A stretch of DNA of 64,000 nucleotides, from NCBI RefSeq assembly GCF_030272615.1, contig NC_081415.1:420048257-420112256 (forward strand), given 5' to 3'. A program made the translations under genes and the position numbers. Positions 47,001 to 58,597 of this stretch are shown here, piece after piece (within the stretch, counting starts at the first letter, position 1; the number at the start of each line of letters is the position of its first letter). Source of the DNA: Cryptomeria japonica (taxonomy: Eukaryota > Streptophyta > Pinopsida > Cupressales > Cupressaceae). The notes beneath the pieces are model-generated. The model was not told the DNA's origin. It worked only from the letters and a program-made list of their open reading frames with translations, and searched no databases.

Positions 47001-49976
47001 AAATGGAAAAATTAGGGAACCCAACCTTAACAATTGTATAGTTCTCAAAGAGAGATTTGCGTTGACTATAAGAAGTTTAAAATTTGACTCCTTGGGTGAA
47101 AGTTATACATTTTTGAAAAAATACTCAATTTTGCTATACTGGGAGCTTTGAGCTTGCCCTCAGGTGGCCCCATTGGTAATGCCTAGGTGGTGTTATGGTG
47201 GTGGATCGGTGACGAGTTCAAACAAATACATATTTAATTAAAAATTACAATATGCTTTAATTTTTAATATTTAAAGTTTTTTTTAAAAGAAATTTGGTGG
47301 CTAATATTTTATGGCCACCACAAGCTCGGGGCTAGACTCCATACAATTGAGGTAGATAACCACCAATCTGAGTGTCAATATCTATTGGTTGGTGGACTGA
47401 TAATTGTCAGTTGAGACACAATCTCATAGCAACTTTATTATGCCCCAACTCAGATACAAAACAACACTTGATCTTAATTTTTGTTTTCTCTATGCAAAAG
47501 AAAGCTCTCTACCTTTAAATATTGTGATGCATGTTTTGTGTGCTCAATAAAAAATGCATGGGAGGAACATAAATAGGGTATCAAGTTGGATGAGGTGCAT
47601 GGTGACATTCTTAGCTATGTTGAACTTATAAGTCACTTGAAAATTTTGCTCATTATTATTATTGGAGAAGTTTGTACTAATACCAAACATTCAAAACTTA
47701 GAAGAATTATGATAATCATATAGTATGATATTGATCACCTCTAAAGAAATGAAATGCAAGAGGCTAGGCATCCAACTCTTTATCAAATCTATTATTATGT
47801 TGAATACAATGCTACTTAAAGGTATACCATTGAGATTTTTGTATCCTCCTTTATATTCGCAATGCAAGTTGGGGTTCCCACCAAGTAATGCAATGAGATA
47901 GGAGTATGATTTTGCTTGCCAAGGAGGCATGTTCTCATCATCTATCCAAGTCTCAACTTACTACTTAAAATTTAATTATTTATATCCTTATGCATTATTG
48001 CCTCTCTTGCTTAACTATTATTTGTATATTGGCAATAATATTATTGCCAAAATAAACAAAGATCTTAATGCAACTTTTAAAGAATATTATTTTGTGTGAT
48101 TCATGTAGTGTATATGATCTATTACATTCCAAAATTTCATATAACTCATCCTTTATGAGCCCCTAAACTATTATAATTTAACATAGGGCATGTTACCTAA
48201 AAGGCACAATTAACATGAATCACTTTTTCTTTTAAACATTTATATGTAGATGGTAATTGAAAAGAATTTAATGTCATGTATTTATTTATTTTTTACATGA
48301 CAACCCTAAAAATAAACTCCAACTTCTAGAACATTTTTCCAAGGATGAGGAAGGGGAGAAACAATGATGGAGGCTTAGTGTTGATGCTTGGCAACATGGG
48401 ATGCTAGAGAGATGGTGAAATATGGTGGGATCTAGAGCAAATATTCTACCATCCCCTACTATTTATTGAACACTAAATCTATATTGATTTAAAATGCATA
48501 CAATTCGGTATGAATGCACATATTTTAAACATGTATCTCAAGGTTTTGTTACATGCAATTTTTTCAGATAAATATAAATATATATTCTATTTTTTTGTCT
48601 ATATTTCACCTATACATAAATTCAATAAGAATAAAAAAATTGTACTCTTTTCATAAGAAAGTCTAGAGCTAAAGGAATTTAATGCTTCTATATTCTAAAT
48701 TGCATTTGCTCTTTTCAATTGAAGGAAGATTAACTAATTGATCTCATTGAAGTTACATTACAAGTCTTCCTATAGGTGGATGCACACACCAAAACAAGAA
48801 TAAGAAATTTTGTTCATGCAATAGGATTACATTCTATATATTTCTTTGACTTTTCATTTTTTCATACATTGCACATAAAATAGCCTCCCATAACTTCTAT
48901 TATTAACTCAATAGTTCTACCACAACTTTCCAGAAAGCTAGAAAACTTGCAACAAGAAAAAATACAAAATTTTGGGATAGTTAGTGGGTGCTTGACCACC
49001 CAACCTAGGGCTATAATAGTCCACCCCAAGATAGAGGAGATTCACATGACTATAGGCGTCACATAAATGTACACAAACTACACTAAAACATCAATTCAAC
49101 AATGCACATACATATTTTATTGTACATATAACCCTACACAAGTCTTAGGGAAACCCTACACATTGGAGGTATTGTGGATACCCAACATAGGGGGGGTGCG
49201 TATACCACTCATGGGGAAATTAATTGCAAGACATAATAACACAACCTTCCAAATGCTCTTCCCAACTACTTAAGAACCATACATCCCATCAACCCTTCAA
49301 TATCACAACTACCCTTTACACAACACAACAACAATAATCAAATTCTCTCCTTCAAATGTAATAATAGTACCACTGCTATAATCAAACCTCCATCTGAAAT
49401 AATTAAATAAGTTTATACTCCCTTATAGAAAAAAATTCCCCATGAGGATCTTCTACCCACTCTACCACACACAAGGAGTTCTCTAATCAAACTTGGAGGA
49501 CAAACTCCTACATTCCCCAAAACCCACATTACAACAACAAACATACACAATTTACACCCTATACATTCCTAATAGAAAGCATAGAATCACAACATATTAT
49601 CACAATTACACATAAATATAATAATATAATAAGGTTCATTTTTTACAATGAACTAGCATAGCATAAGTTGAATGTACTCATTATAATTCTCGGTTCTTGT
49701 TACCAACCTTGTTCTTGCAGTATTTCCTAATGAATATATGCTTATTTCCACAACTGTCTCAAAATTTGCATCTTTCAATAGCTTGTTGCTAAATTCTTTC
49801 CACCCCTCCTTAGTCAACTCCTCTTAGAAAAAACATCTCTTTCCCCTTTCTTTTTCTAAAGGAAAAAGGCTTCCATTGAATGAGTAACTAGCCTCTTTTT
49901 CCTCTTAGGTCATGGTGACACTAACTATCCAAAAAAATCAACACTTTACATCCTAAACTACAACAGTCCATTTTTA
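44051..49976. other. Decayed repeat-derived spacer, no supported gene
   Basis: About 6 kb. If the LTR edge at 44041 is real, the part to its right was the internal region of an old minus-strand element, but I cannot read any gag or pol in it. It is strongly biased to C and A on the plus strand between about 42600 and 46900. The open frames in it look random. A SINE-like head lies at 47150-47226. Confidence 0.4.
47150..47226 (+). repeat. Possible tRNA-derived SINE head
   Basis: AGGTGGCCCCATTGGTAATG resembles an A box and GTGACGAGTTCAAAC, about 45 bases on, resembles a B box, as at the 5' end of plant SINEs. No cloverleaf can be drawn and the 3' tail is unclear. Confidence 0.35.
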
Positions 49977-51126
49977 TGTTGGCATTTTTGATGATTGATG
50001 TTGTGATTGTCATTGATGGACACACACTTGACTTGAGATCACTTTTTGTATGTATGAGTTAAAGCTCAACCGGTATGATGTATTATAGTCTTTAGACTAT
50101 CAATGTTTTGCAAAAAGTGTTTACCGGTCTCAAGCGGCATGAAGACCCCAAGCGGTTCGAGGATCTCAAGTGGTACGAAGGAACGAAGCAGCACAACTCA
50201 TATATCCCAGTCTTCCTTTTGTCAAACTGGAAACCGTTATTTTGCTTAAATCGGTATTTTGTATTAATCGGTAATACTCTGTGATGAGTTACCAACCGAC
50301 ATTTTGTGATGAGTTACCATCCACCGATTGTTTGGTGGAGCCGACACTCTGGTGGTGCTTTTTGTGTCATGTTACCAAATATGTCTAGATACACTGAACC
50401 TAGAAAATTGTATTGTAAACCTATTGGACCAACATGAAATCAGATTCCTTTATAAGGACATCATGTCTAGGGTTTTAGGTTGTTGCTAGGGTTTAAGGTG
50501 GTTGATGAGTTTTTGTAAGTGTGATTATAGAAGAGAGGTTCAGGTCTGTGAGAGAAGGTAGAGTGTGAATGTGTTGAAGACTGAAGTAATGCTGGAATGC
50601 ATTAGGAACAAGCTATCAAGGATCTAACCAAGCAATTTGTGCTATTTGCTAGATCACTCACTTGTTGATTACTCACATCTTCGACAAGTCTGAAGCCCTT
50701 AACCGAGTAGGCCCAAAAATCCTTTTGTAAATCCTCTAACAAGGTGGTTCACATCTGTGGATCTAAAATCCTCTAGCAAGGTAGTCTTTAATCGAACTTA
50801 TCTCCTAACAGAGATTGGGATTCCTAACAGGATCTGTTCTGGTAAAGAACATTGTATGACCTTAACCGGTCTGGTTCCTATTTTGTAGATAGTTACTTGT
50901 GAGTTTCATCTCACCGTGGTTTTTCCCATTTGGGTTTCCACATCAAAATCTCTTGTGTTATGGTGATTGTGCTTCTATGGGTGAATGCATTATTTGCTAT
51001 TTGGTTTGCATGTGTGCTAACCGGTTTGTTTGCTAAACTGTTTTACCGGTTTACTGCTAGACTAGTAAAGTGTTTAAGTACAGTAATTTTTGGCATACTA
51101 ATTCACCCCCCTCTTAGTATTCATCA
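49977..51126 (+). repeat. 5' LTR of the gag-ORFX element
   Basis: 1150 bases, TGTTGGCATT to TTCATCA. The first half is dotted with CCGGT, GCGGT and ACCGGT. A TATA box (CTTTATAAGG) lies at 50448-50457. Confidence 0.9.
50448..50457 (+). promoter_or_regulatory. TATA box of 5' LTR
   Basis: CTTTATAAGGAC lies 470 bases into the LTR and is kept unchanged in the 3' LTR at 57046-57055, which supports a function. Confidence 0.55.
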
Positions 51127-51128
51127 AT

Positions 51129-51140
51129 TGGTATTAGAGC
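51129..51140 (+). promoter_or_regulatory. Primer binding site, initiator tRNA-Met type
   Basis: TGGTATTAGAGC, two bases after the LTR end, matches the common plant TGGTATCAGAGC with one change. Confidence 0.85.
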
Positions 51141-51164
51141 CAACCTTTCTATAAGTCTAACCAC

Positions 51165-52453
51165 TTGGAAAGAGATATGGGGGGATATACCGTGAGGGAA
51201 CTTACTCATCGACTCACTCAGTCTGAGCAAGCCTATGATGAACTTATGGTCAAATATAAGGCCTCTCAGGCAAAAAGGAGAGACCATGCTGAAAAACTGA
51301 TGGAGCTAATTGAAAACAGTTCCTCTGATGAAGCAGACATGGAAGCCCTAATTCAAGAAGTAGAAAAGCTAAATGAATCCAATTTCAACCTAAGAAAGGA
51401 GTTGGAAGGACTGACTATCCGAATGTGTCAAGAGCTTGAGAACCAAAGGAAAGTTGAAGATATTGTAAAAGACAGAGATCATGAGATCTCCAAGTTAAAA
51501 CAAGAAATCAGTGCCCTAACCGCTCAACTCCATGAGAGCAAAGTGGAAAAGGAAGACATGCAAGGAGAACTGAACATAGCCATCTCCGAGAATGCAAACT
51601 TGATGGAAACAAATGCTACTATTTCCAAAGAACTCTTTGAGTCAAAGGAAATACTTGCTAAGTTCAACAAGAGTATTGTTAAGCTAGAGCAAAAGCTTGA
51701 ATCGACCAAACCTGTCAAGAATACTGATGGACTTGGTTACTCTGACCAAAGGAAGGTGAGACCTCTGGTGCAAATGCTGAAGCATCGAAGAAGTAATCGA
51801 CATTCAAAGGTAAAGGTAAGCAAAAGTTTAAACCTGTTTGCTTTAACTGTCTTAAAGAAGGACATATAGCTAATGTGTGTAGGAGCAAAGCCTACAATAA
51901 TTTTCCTTACTTTATAAACAATGTACCTAGATCCAATAAGTTCAATGGTAATTGTTATGCATGCAACAAGTTTGGGCATAGAGCATCTGAATGCAGGTCT
52001 GTTATGAACAACACTGGAAGATATCCTCAGAGGACTCAAGGAGTTGGTCCAGAACCTTTTGTGAACTGGAATCCCAACCGGTTTAATACCTTTAATCATC
52101 AGTCAGGTAGCGGTGGGTATCAAGCGTCAACCGGATGGAGAGCAAACTGTTTGATTTGTCATTGTCATGGTCATACTGCTGCAACATGTAGGAGGAAGAA
52201 CGGTAACATGAATAATGGAACATGGAGAGCACTTGGAATGGTCTGCTATCATTGGAACAAACTGGGTCACATTACCAGATTCTGCAGAACAAGAAAGAAC
52301 ATATCGGATGACATACCGGTCACTCTGGAAGGAAAGATTGATATTGAAACTGTTCAAGCGGATATGAACAAAACCTGGAAAAAGAAACCAGGAGTGTTGC
52401 AAGAAGAACTGGTTTTTGCACCTAGTGTGGAAATTTCGGAACCAGCAAACTAA
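51165..52453 (+). pseudogene. Gag with long coiled coil and four zinc-knuckle-like motifs
   Basis: The N-terminal 190 residues are Glu/Lys/Leu-rich heptads (ELTHRLTQSEQAYDELM, EALIQEVEKLNESNFNLRKE), a clear coiled coil. CCHC-type knuckles follow: CFNCLKEGHIANVC near 51840, CYACNKFGHRASEC near 51957, CLICHCHGHTAATC near 52149 and CYHWNKLGHITRFC near 52243. Copia gags usually have one knuckle, so four is unusual. The usual gag core before the coiled coil is not seen. It would bind element RNA in the particle. Fossil with a small number of breaks. A purine tract (GCTTAGGGGGAGCAAACGG) follows its end near 52465. Confidence 0.7.
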
Positions 52454-52898
52454 GCTACAAAAAGCTTAGGGGGAGCAAACGGTGAAATATCTCGAACCCC
52501 CAGTTGACACCGATAAAAGACCTTAATCGGTATGAGATACCTGTCAATCGGCAGAAGACCGGAAATGGTAAATGACAAATTAGGGTTTATGCCCTAATAG
52601 TGGAGCATTTATTATGGTAGGTGGAGAACCTATTTAAAAGGAATTTTTCAAATCATTTCTCACTTATCATTTTTCGAGCGAAGAAGTTTTTCAAGTTTAG
52701 AGAGAAGAAAAGCGATTTACGCTGCGATTCAAAGAATTTATCAAAATCCTGAAGAAGAATCTGAGGCAATCATCTATTGGAGAAGTGTAGAACGCAAAGC
52801 GGTATTTCAGTAACCGAAGGAGTGTGAAGCAAAGTTCAAATTGTGAAGCCCTAAATTTCGATCTACGAAGGTATTTTTCAAAAATTCCCTGTTTATCA

Positions 52899-55800
52899 TG
52901 GCTTCCGCATCACATGCTAGCTCTACTGCACCCGTTGATTCTATGGACTTTATTCAATGGAAGTCAAAATACAATGCCCTATCTCAAATACCCGCTGGTG
53001 TTATAGTAGAAGAAGGCATTTCCGATTACATAGACTATAAAATCGAAGACCTAGGGTCTCTTGTGATCCACTCCTAGTTAAGTTTGTTCTGCGGGAAGGA
53101 TAAGAAGATTAAATCGGAATTTAGTATTCTGGAAAAGAAGAAACTTCACAACACAGTCTATTTTCTTGAAGAATTTTCAGATGATCACATTCGCATTAGT
53201 CTAAGCAGGGTACACGGTGATAAGATGTACTTAGAACGAACACATGATATCACACCTGAAGTGATTCATGCCGTCACCGATTTCTGTAACACAGGGGAAG
53301 TGCCAGCCCTAAGGAAGGTCAACAAGACTGAAATGTCCAAGCTCACCGGTTCAGTGAGCGACTCACGTAGAATGATGGTCAACTCAATCAAGGACGATCT
53401 GGTCAAGTATGCCTGCATGGTGATAGGTTACCGGACGTTCTCTGCTAGCATAATTAATTTTGTCTTTGTTGCAGCAATAAATGCCGCTTACAGGATGATC
53501 AAGGAAGATGCATCATTTGATCTGTGCACTTGTATGCAAAGACAACTTCTGTTGAATCTTAATTCGATCAAATAGGACAATGCACTAAGATTTAAGTTCA
53601 GACAACTACTAGTTGGGTTGTTCTTTTACTTCCAAGGCTACTTTCCAGAAGTAGGTGACATTCAGTGGTCTGTTGACCAGCCGGTGACAAAGCAAATCAA
53701 GGAAAGTCTACAAGTGGTTGGAACTGACTATCCGGAAGTACTGAACAAATACTTTGATGAGTTCAGATGTAAAATGAACCAAAGGGTAAGAATATCCGAT
53801 GATATAGTCAAAAAGTATGAGGAAGACATCTGCTTCACCATCAAAGTGGATGAATGCATAATGGAGGCCATTGAGCCCAGACAGGAAGAAGTGGAGCCTA
53901 CGGGCTATGAGGTAATGTATGATATGTTGGACAGGTATGCTTCTACCCTAATCGCCTTACCCCTTGATCCTAAGGCAAAGAGAACCGACACCTATTTGGA
54001 AAGGGTTACATCAGTTGTAGAACCCTCAGTAAAGAAAGGAAAGGCAGTGCCTTCAATATTAGCACCAGTTACTGCAGCGAGTCCCAAAGTGACCAAGCGG
54101 TCACCAGCTAGGAAGAAACCAGAAGCGACACCTGCCAAAGTCTTTGAGAGGAAGAGGAAGACAAAAAGCAATACACCAGACTCAGAAGAAACTGTGTTAG
54201 AAGAACCGCCTAAGAAGACTAGGCAAACGAAGAAAAAGACAAAGAATGAACCGACATCATCTGCACCGGTAAATATTGATATTTCCTCTTACAAACCTTT
54301 GACACATTGTCAAAGAACTATAAAGAATATTAGGAGAAAATTGCTGAATGATTTAATTGATTGTTTTGATGACTTCAATGATGATGAAAAGGAAGAAGTT
54401 GAACATGAAATCATTAAGTATTTGTGTGTTAATGATCGGTCACCTTCAGAAATTAGATCCGAGACACCGGATTCTTTGTATAATTCTTTAGACAACAAAT
54501 GGCGCATTGCCATAGAGAAGGAATAGGAAATAAGGGAGAAAGTATTTGCCCAATACTTTCCTGACCTATCCAATTTTGAGCTATTTGAAGTCATTAACCA
54601 AAACAAAGGACTCTTCTTCACTAGAAGGAGAAGACTCTGGTTATTATAAGGGAGAATTGATGATGTTGAAAAAGACACTCATCTTCATATGACAACTGTT
54701 GTACATACTCATGAAGTGCATCAAGCCAACAAGAAGGTTGAGCAAGAACCGGAAATATCAAAACCGGATGAAGTAAATGATAGTGAAGGGGAATCGATCA
54801 CTGAACAAATGGAACCCATTGACATTGATGCCTTAGATGGTGAAAAAGTTACTCAGGGTACACCATCAGAAGGAACAAGACAAGAGAAGAAGGTAGAAGA
54901 AGAAAAGAAGCAACAGGAAGCAGAAAAGAAGAAACGGGCAGATGAAGAGGATAAGAGAAAAGAAGAGGAAAGAGGAAAGAGGAAGAGGATAAGAGAAAAG
55001 AAGAGGAAAAGAGGAAAGAGGAAGAGGATAAGAGAAAAGAGGAGAAAAAGAAGAAAGAGGAAGAGGATAAGAGAAAAGAGGAGGAAAAGAGGAAAGAGGA
55101 AGAGGATAAGAGAAAAGAAGAGGAGAAGAAGAGAAGAGAAGAGGAAAATAAGAAACAAGAGGAAGAGAAGAAGAAGAAGGAAGAGGAAAAGAAAGAAGAG
55201 GAGAAGCGGAAACAGGAAGAGAAGAAACCAGAAGAGGAGAAGAGGAAGAAGGAAGAGGAGAAGAAGAAGGATGAAGAAGAGACGAAGCGAAAAGATGAAG
55301 AGAAGAGACAAGAAGAAGAGAAAAGAAAGAAAGAAGAAGAGGAGCAGAGGAAGGCTCAAGAAGATAAGCAAAAAGTCAAGGAAAAGGAAGCAGCGGTAAG
55401 GAGCACATAGGTGGAGAGCCCAATGCCAACTGGTAGTCAGGCTAAACCGGCTGACATTACTAGTCCCATTGACCTCCAGTCCGCAAACGAATCAGAGTTG
55501 CTGCAAAGCATTAAGGTTGCTCAAGAACGCCTAGAAGTGATAAGGAGGAAAAAGGAGCAAGATGTGATCCAAGCTGCAGTGGACACTCTTACCGGTTTGA
55601 TACCCAGTACGAACCTTCCTAGTACTGATTCCTCACTTGCACAATTGAAGCTCCTATGCACAGTTGTAGAAGACCAGGTGCAAAGCCTGGAAGAGGTTGC
55701 AGAAGAAAATGCCAAGAAGGAACATCAAAAGGCTCTGGACACTGCCTTGGTGAGAAAGTTAAAAGAGCTCTGGTCTGATCTTTAGAAGACATAGAAGGAC

Positions 55801-56276
55801 ATTAGAGATGCAATGGATGAGGGAAATCTACTACTCAGCAAGATTTGTCAACCTCATTTATTTTGTGATGATGTGCTCACTCAGAAGGACAAACTGCAAA
55901 CTGATATGCAGTCATTTATTAGCACCTTCAAGATGCCATATGACTCCTTCTCCACATATGGCCAAACTGCTCACCGGTTTCAACTTCAGTCTGCAAGAAT
56001 AGAGGCAGAGATAAGCAAGCAAACACGAAATTTGCAGGAACTTCAACTGGTCCTACTGCCAAGATTGCAAATTCTCCAGAAATGCTACCTCAATATAGAT
56101 GCCCTAATGGTTACTTAAGAGATGAGTACCATGGATACCATGGAGGAGCAGGTTTATCAGATGCAAACGGAGCATGAGGTTGCTACCTCATTGCTTGAAT
56201 CATGGTCTTTATCCATGAAGACATTTATGCAGGACTTTAAATCAGTTTTTGACAAGTTTCACTCTTTATTGTCATA
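52899..56276 (+). pseudogene. Very large unknown ORF (ORFX) of the gag-ORFX element
   Basis: I do not recognise this protein. It begins MASASHASSTAPVDSMDFIQ. The first third looks globular (DITPEVIHAVTDFCNTGEVP, CMVIGYRTFSASIINFVFVA, FRQLLVGLFFYFQGYFPEVG). Then come a basic Pro/Lys/Thr-rich stretch with nuclear-signal-like KRKTKS and PKKTRQTKKKTKN, an acidic part (NDLIDCFDDFNDDEKEEVEH), a Lys/Glu/Arg repeat region (54940-55390), and a helical C-part (SELLQSIKVAQERLEVIRRK, QSLEEVAEENAKKEHQKALD). It occupies the place of pol but shows no pol motif. The original product was on the order of 1100 residues. Fossil with several breaks. A structural or accessory role is only a guess. Confidence 0.6.
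54940..55370 (+). repeat. Purine-only minisatellite coding Lys/Glu/Arg repeats
   Basis: For about 400 bases the plus strand is almost pure A and G, built on GAGGAAGAGGATAAGAGAAA and shorter GAA/GGA units. It lies inside ORFX and would encode a charged single helix. The mirror-like purine strand could form triplex DNA. Confidence 0.85.
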
Positions 56277-56458
56277 AACTCTTTAAATCAGTTATTAATG
56301 CTAAAGGAATAGGGGTTATTCAGCTATACTTTGTCATTGTTGGCAAAGGGGGAGAAGTATACTGGTATTTAAATTTTGATGCATACTATGTACACTTTCA
56401 TGTTATTTCTGTTAAGGAGTATTATACATTGTATTTTCTACAAAAGGGATAGTGTATA

Positions 56459-56558
56459 TGCTTAGGGGGAGTAATTTTGATTATGGCATATTTTTGTTGT
56501 AAAACACTTAGATGTCAAAATTTTCCTAAGTGTTGCCATCAATGCCAAAGGGGGAGAT
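56459..56558 (+). promoter_or_regulatory. Two polypurine tracts before the 3' LTR
   Basis: GCTTAGGGGGAG (56460-56471) and AAAGGGGGAGAT (56547-56558) are both good plus-strand primer sites. The second abuts the LTR and is the expected one. A third copy follows gag at 52465. Confidence 0.65.
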
Positions 56559-57727
56559 TGTTGGCATTTTTGATGATTGATGCTGTGATTGTCATTGATG
56601 GACACACACTTGATTTGAGATCACTTTTTGTATGTATGAGTTAAAGCTCAACCGGTATTCGTTCCAACCGGCATGATGTATTATAGTCTTTAGACTATCG
56701 ATGTTTTACAGAAAGTGTTTACCGGTCTCAAGCGGTATGAAGACCCCAAGCGGGTCGAGGATCTCAAGCGGTACGAAGGAACAAAGCAACACAACTCATA
56801 TTTCCCAGTCTTCATTTTGTCGAACCGGCAACTGGTATTTTGCTTAAACTAGTATTTTGTATGAACCGGTAATCCTATGTGATGAGTTACCAACTGACAT
56901 TTTGTGATGAGTTACCATCCATCGATTGTTTGGCGGTGCCGACACTCTAGCGGTGCTTTTTGTGTCGTGTTACCAAATATGTCTAGATACACTGAACCTA
57001 GAAAATTGTATTGTAAACCTATTGGACCGACATGAAATCAGATTCCTTTATAAGGACATCATGTCTAGGGTTTTAGGTTGTTGCTAGGGTTTAAGGTGGT
57101 TGATGAGTTTTTGTAAGTGTGATTATAGAAGAGAAGTTCAGGTCTGTGAGAGAAGTTAGAGTGTGAATGTGTTGAAGACTGAAGTAATGTTGGAATGCAT
57201 TAGGAATGAGCTATCAAGGATCTAACCAAGCAATCTATGCTATTTGCTAGATCACTCACTTGTTGATTACTCACATCTTCGACAATTCTGAAGCCCTTAA
57301 CCGGGTAGGCCCAAAAAGCCTTTTGTAAATCCTCTAACAAGGTGGTTCACATCTATGGATCTAAAATCCTCTAGCAAGGTAGTCTTTAATCAAACTTCTC
57401 TCCTAACATAGATTGAGATTCCTAACAGGATCTGTTCTGGTAAAGAACATTGTATGACCTTAACCGGTTTGATTCCTATTCTGTAGATAGTTACTTGTGA
57501 GTTTCATCTCACCGTGGTTTTTCCCATTTGGGTTTCCACGTCAAAATCTCTTGTGTTATGGTGATTGTGCTTCTATGGGTGAATGCATTATTTGCTATTT
57601 GGTTTGCATGTGTGCTAACCGGTTTATTTGCTAAACTGTTTTACCGGTTTACTGCTAGACTAGTAAAGTGTTTAAGTACTGTAATTTTTGGCATACTAAT
57701 TCACCCCACCCCTCTTAGTATTCATCA
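56559..57727 (+). repeat. 3' LTR of the gag-ORFX element
   Basis: 1169 bases, same ends as the 5' LTR. Differences are concentrated in the first 400 bases, including an extra TTCGTTCCAACCGGC-type block near 56657. The second half is nearly identical to the 5' copy. Confidence 0.9.
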
Positions 57728-58597
57728 TTTTTCAATATACATTTTTCTCACTCCCTAAAGGGCTAATATAAGACGATTAATATTTTAAGTTGCAATGAAT
57801 TTAAACCTCCCAAATGACTTTTGATGCCTTGGCCTATGTCCTATGTGTTTAAGGGACCCTATTACGAGGTGTCTTTTTTCATTAGAGTCCACTTTAATTC
57901 CATAAATTCAATTGTAATATTATTATTTATTCATTCTATTCCTCTTAAATTTACATCCTTGGTAACAACCTTTCACACAACATATACTCTACACCATGCA
58001 ATAAAAATATATAATTACAAGGATACACCTCCAAGACCAAAGTCTCTATCACACAAAATGACTGGATACATAAGATATGATGTTCCAAATATAGAAATAA
58101 CCTTGGTCTTTCAAAATATACTAGGTTGGCTCACTAATTTTTCATAGCATTTTCATGTGAATTCCTTACCGCCACTAGCTTAAGGACATCCTACACACTT
58201 GAAAAACATGTTTAGTACACCATTAAATATATTAAATAGCCACATCAATAATAAAATAAGAGGTATACATGTATAATTTATCAAACTAGAATCACTGTGA
58301 AATTTATTAATCATCAAAATACATTTTACAATGTAAGTATATTAATCAAAATGAAACATGCTATAATCACTATACCATAAAATTATCCATGTACGAAATG
58401 ATAAAATAGATAAAAGGAAACTCTCTTAGACATATGTGTAAAAATCATCATAATTGACATGACATAAGCATGTACATAATAATTCAAAATAAATGTATCA
58501 AGGTTGGTGTCAATATATGAGTGTCTCAAATAAATAATTCCTCATACAAAATGCCACATCACAAAAAAATAACACATAGAATAAAATAGGCCTCACA
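57728..58597 (-). repeat. LTR-derived stretch of an old Gypsy element
   Basis: On the minus strand the purine tract GGGGGAGAA (58598-58606) is followed by TGTGAGGCCTATTTTATTC, a 3' LTR start at 58597. The LTR runs left; its other end is not found and may be left of the gag-ORFX element, which then inserted into it. Confidence 0.5.

Larger units (their letters stand above)
49977..57727 (+). mobile_element. LTR element with tRNA-iMet primer site, gag and giant unknown ORF, no pol
   Basis: Two long direct repeats (49977-51126 and 56559-57727) bound it, both starting TGTTGGCATTTTTGATG and ending TTCATCA. The 5' LTR is followed by a tRNA-iMet type primer site and the 3' LTR is preceded by AAAGGGGGAGAT. 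Flanks TTTTA and TTTTT may be a target duplication with one change. Inside are a gag with several zinc knuckles and one large unknown ORF; no protease, integrase or RT motif is visible, so the element is non-autonomous. Primer site and purine tract point to a Copia-type helper. LTRs differ by a few percent by eye, plus a 16-base insertion in the 3' copy. It is broken, with about ten breaks. Confidence 0.85.

Noticed and set aside
47150-47226. tRNA gene
   Set aside because: A-box-like and B-box-like sites are present, but no acceptor stem or cloverleaf can be formed. A SINE head is the better reading.
54853-55371. Leu/Phe/Ser-rich antisense membrane-like frame
   Set aside because: It is the complement of the purine-only tract, which gives Leu, Phe and Ser in any antisense frame.
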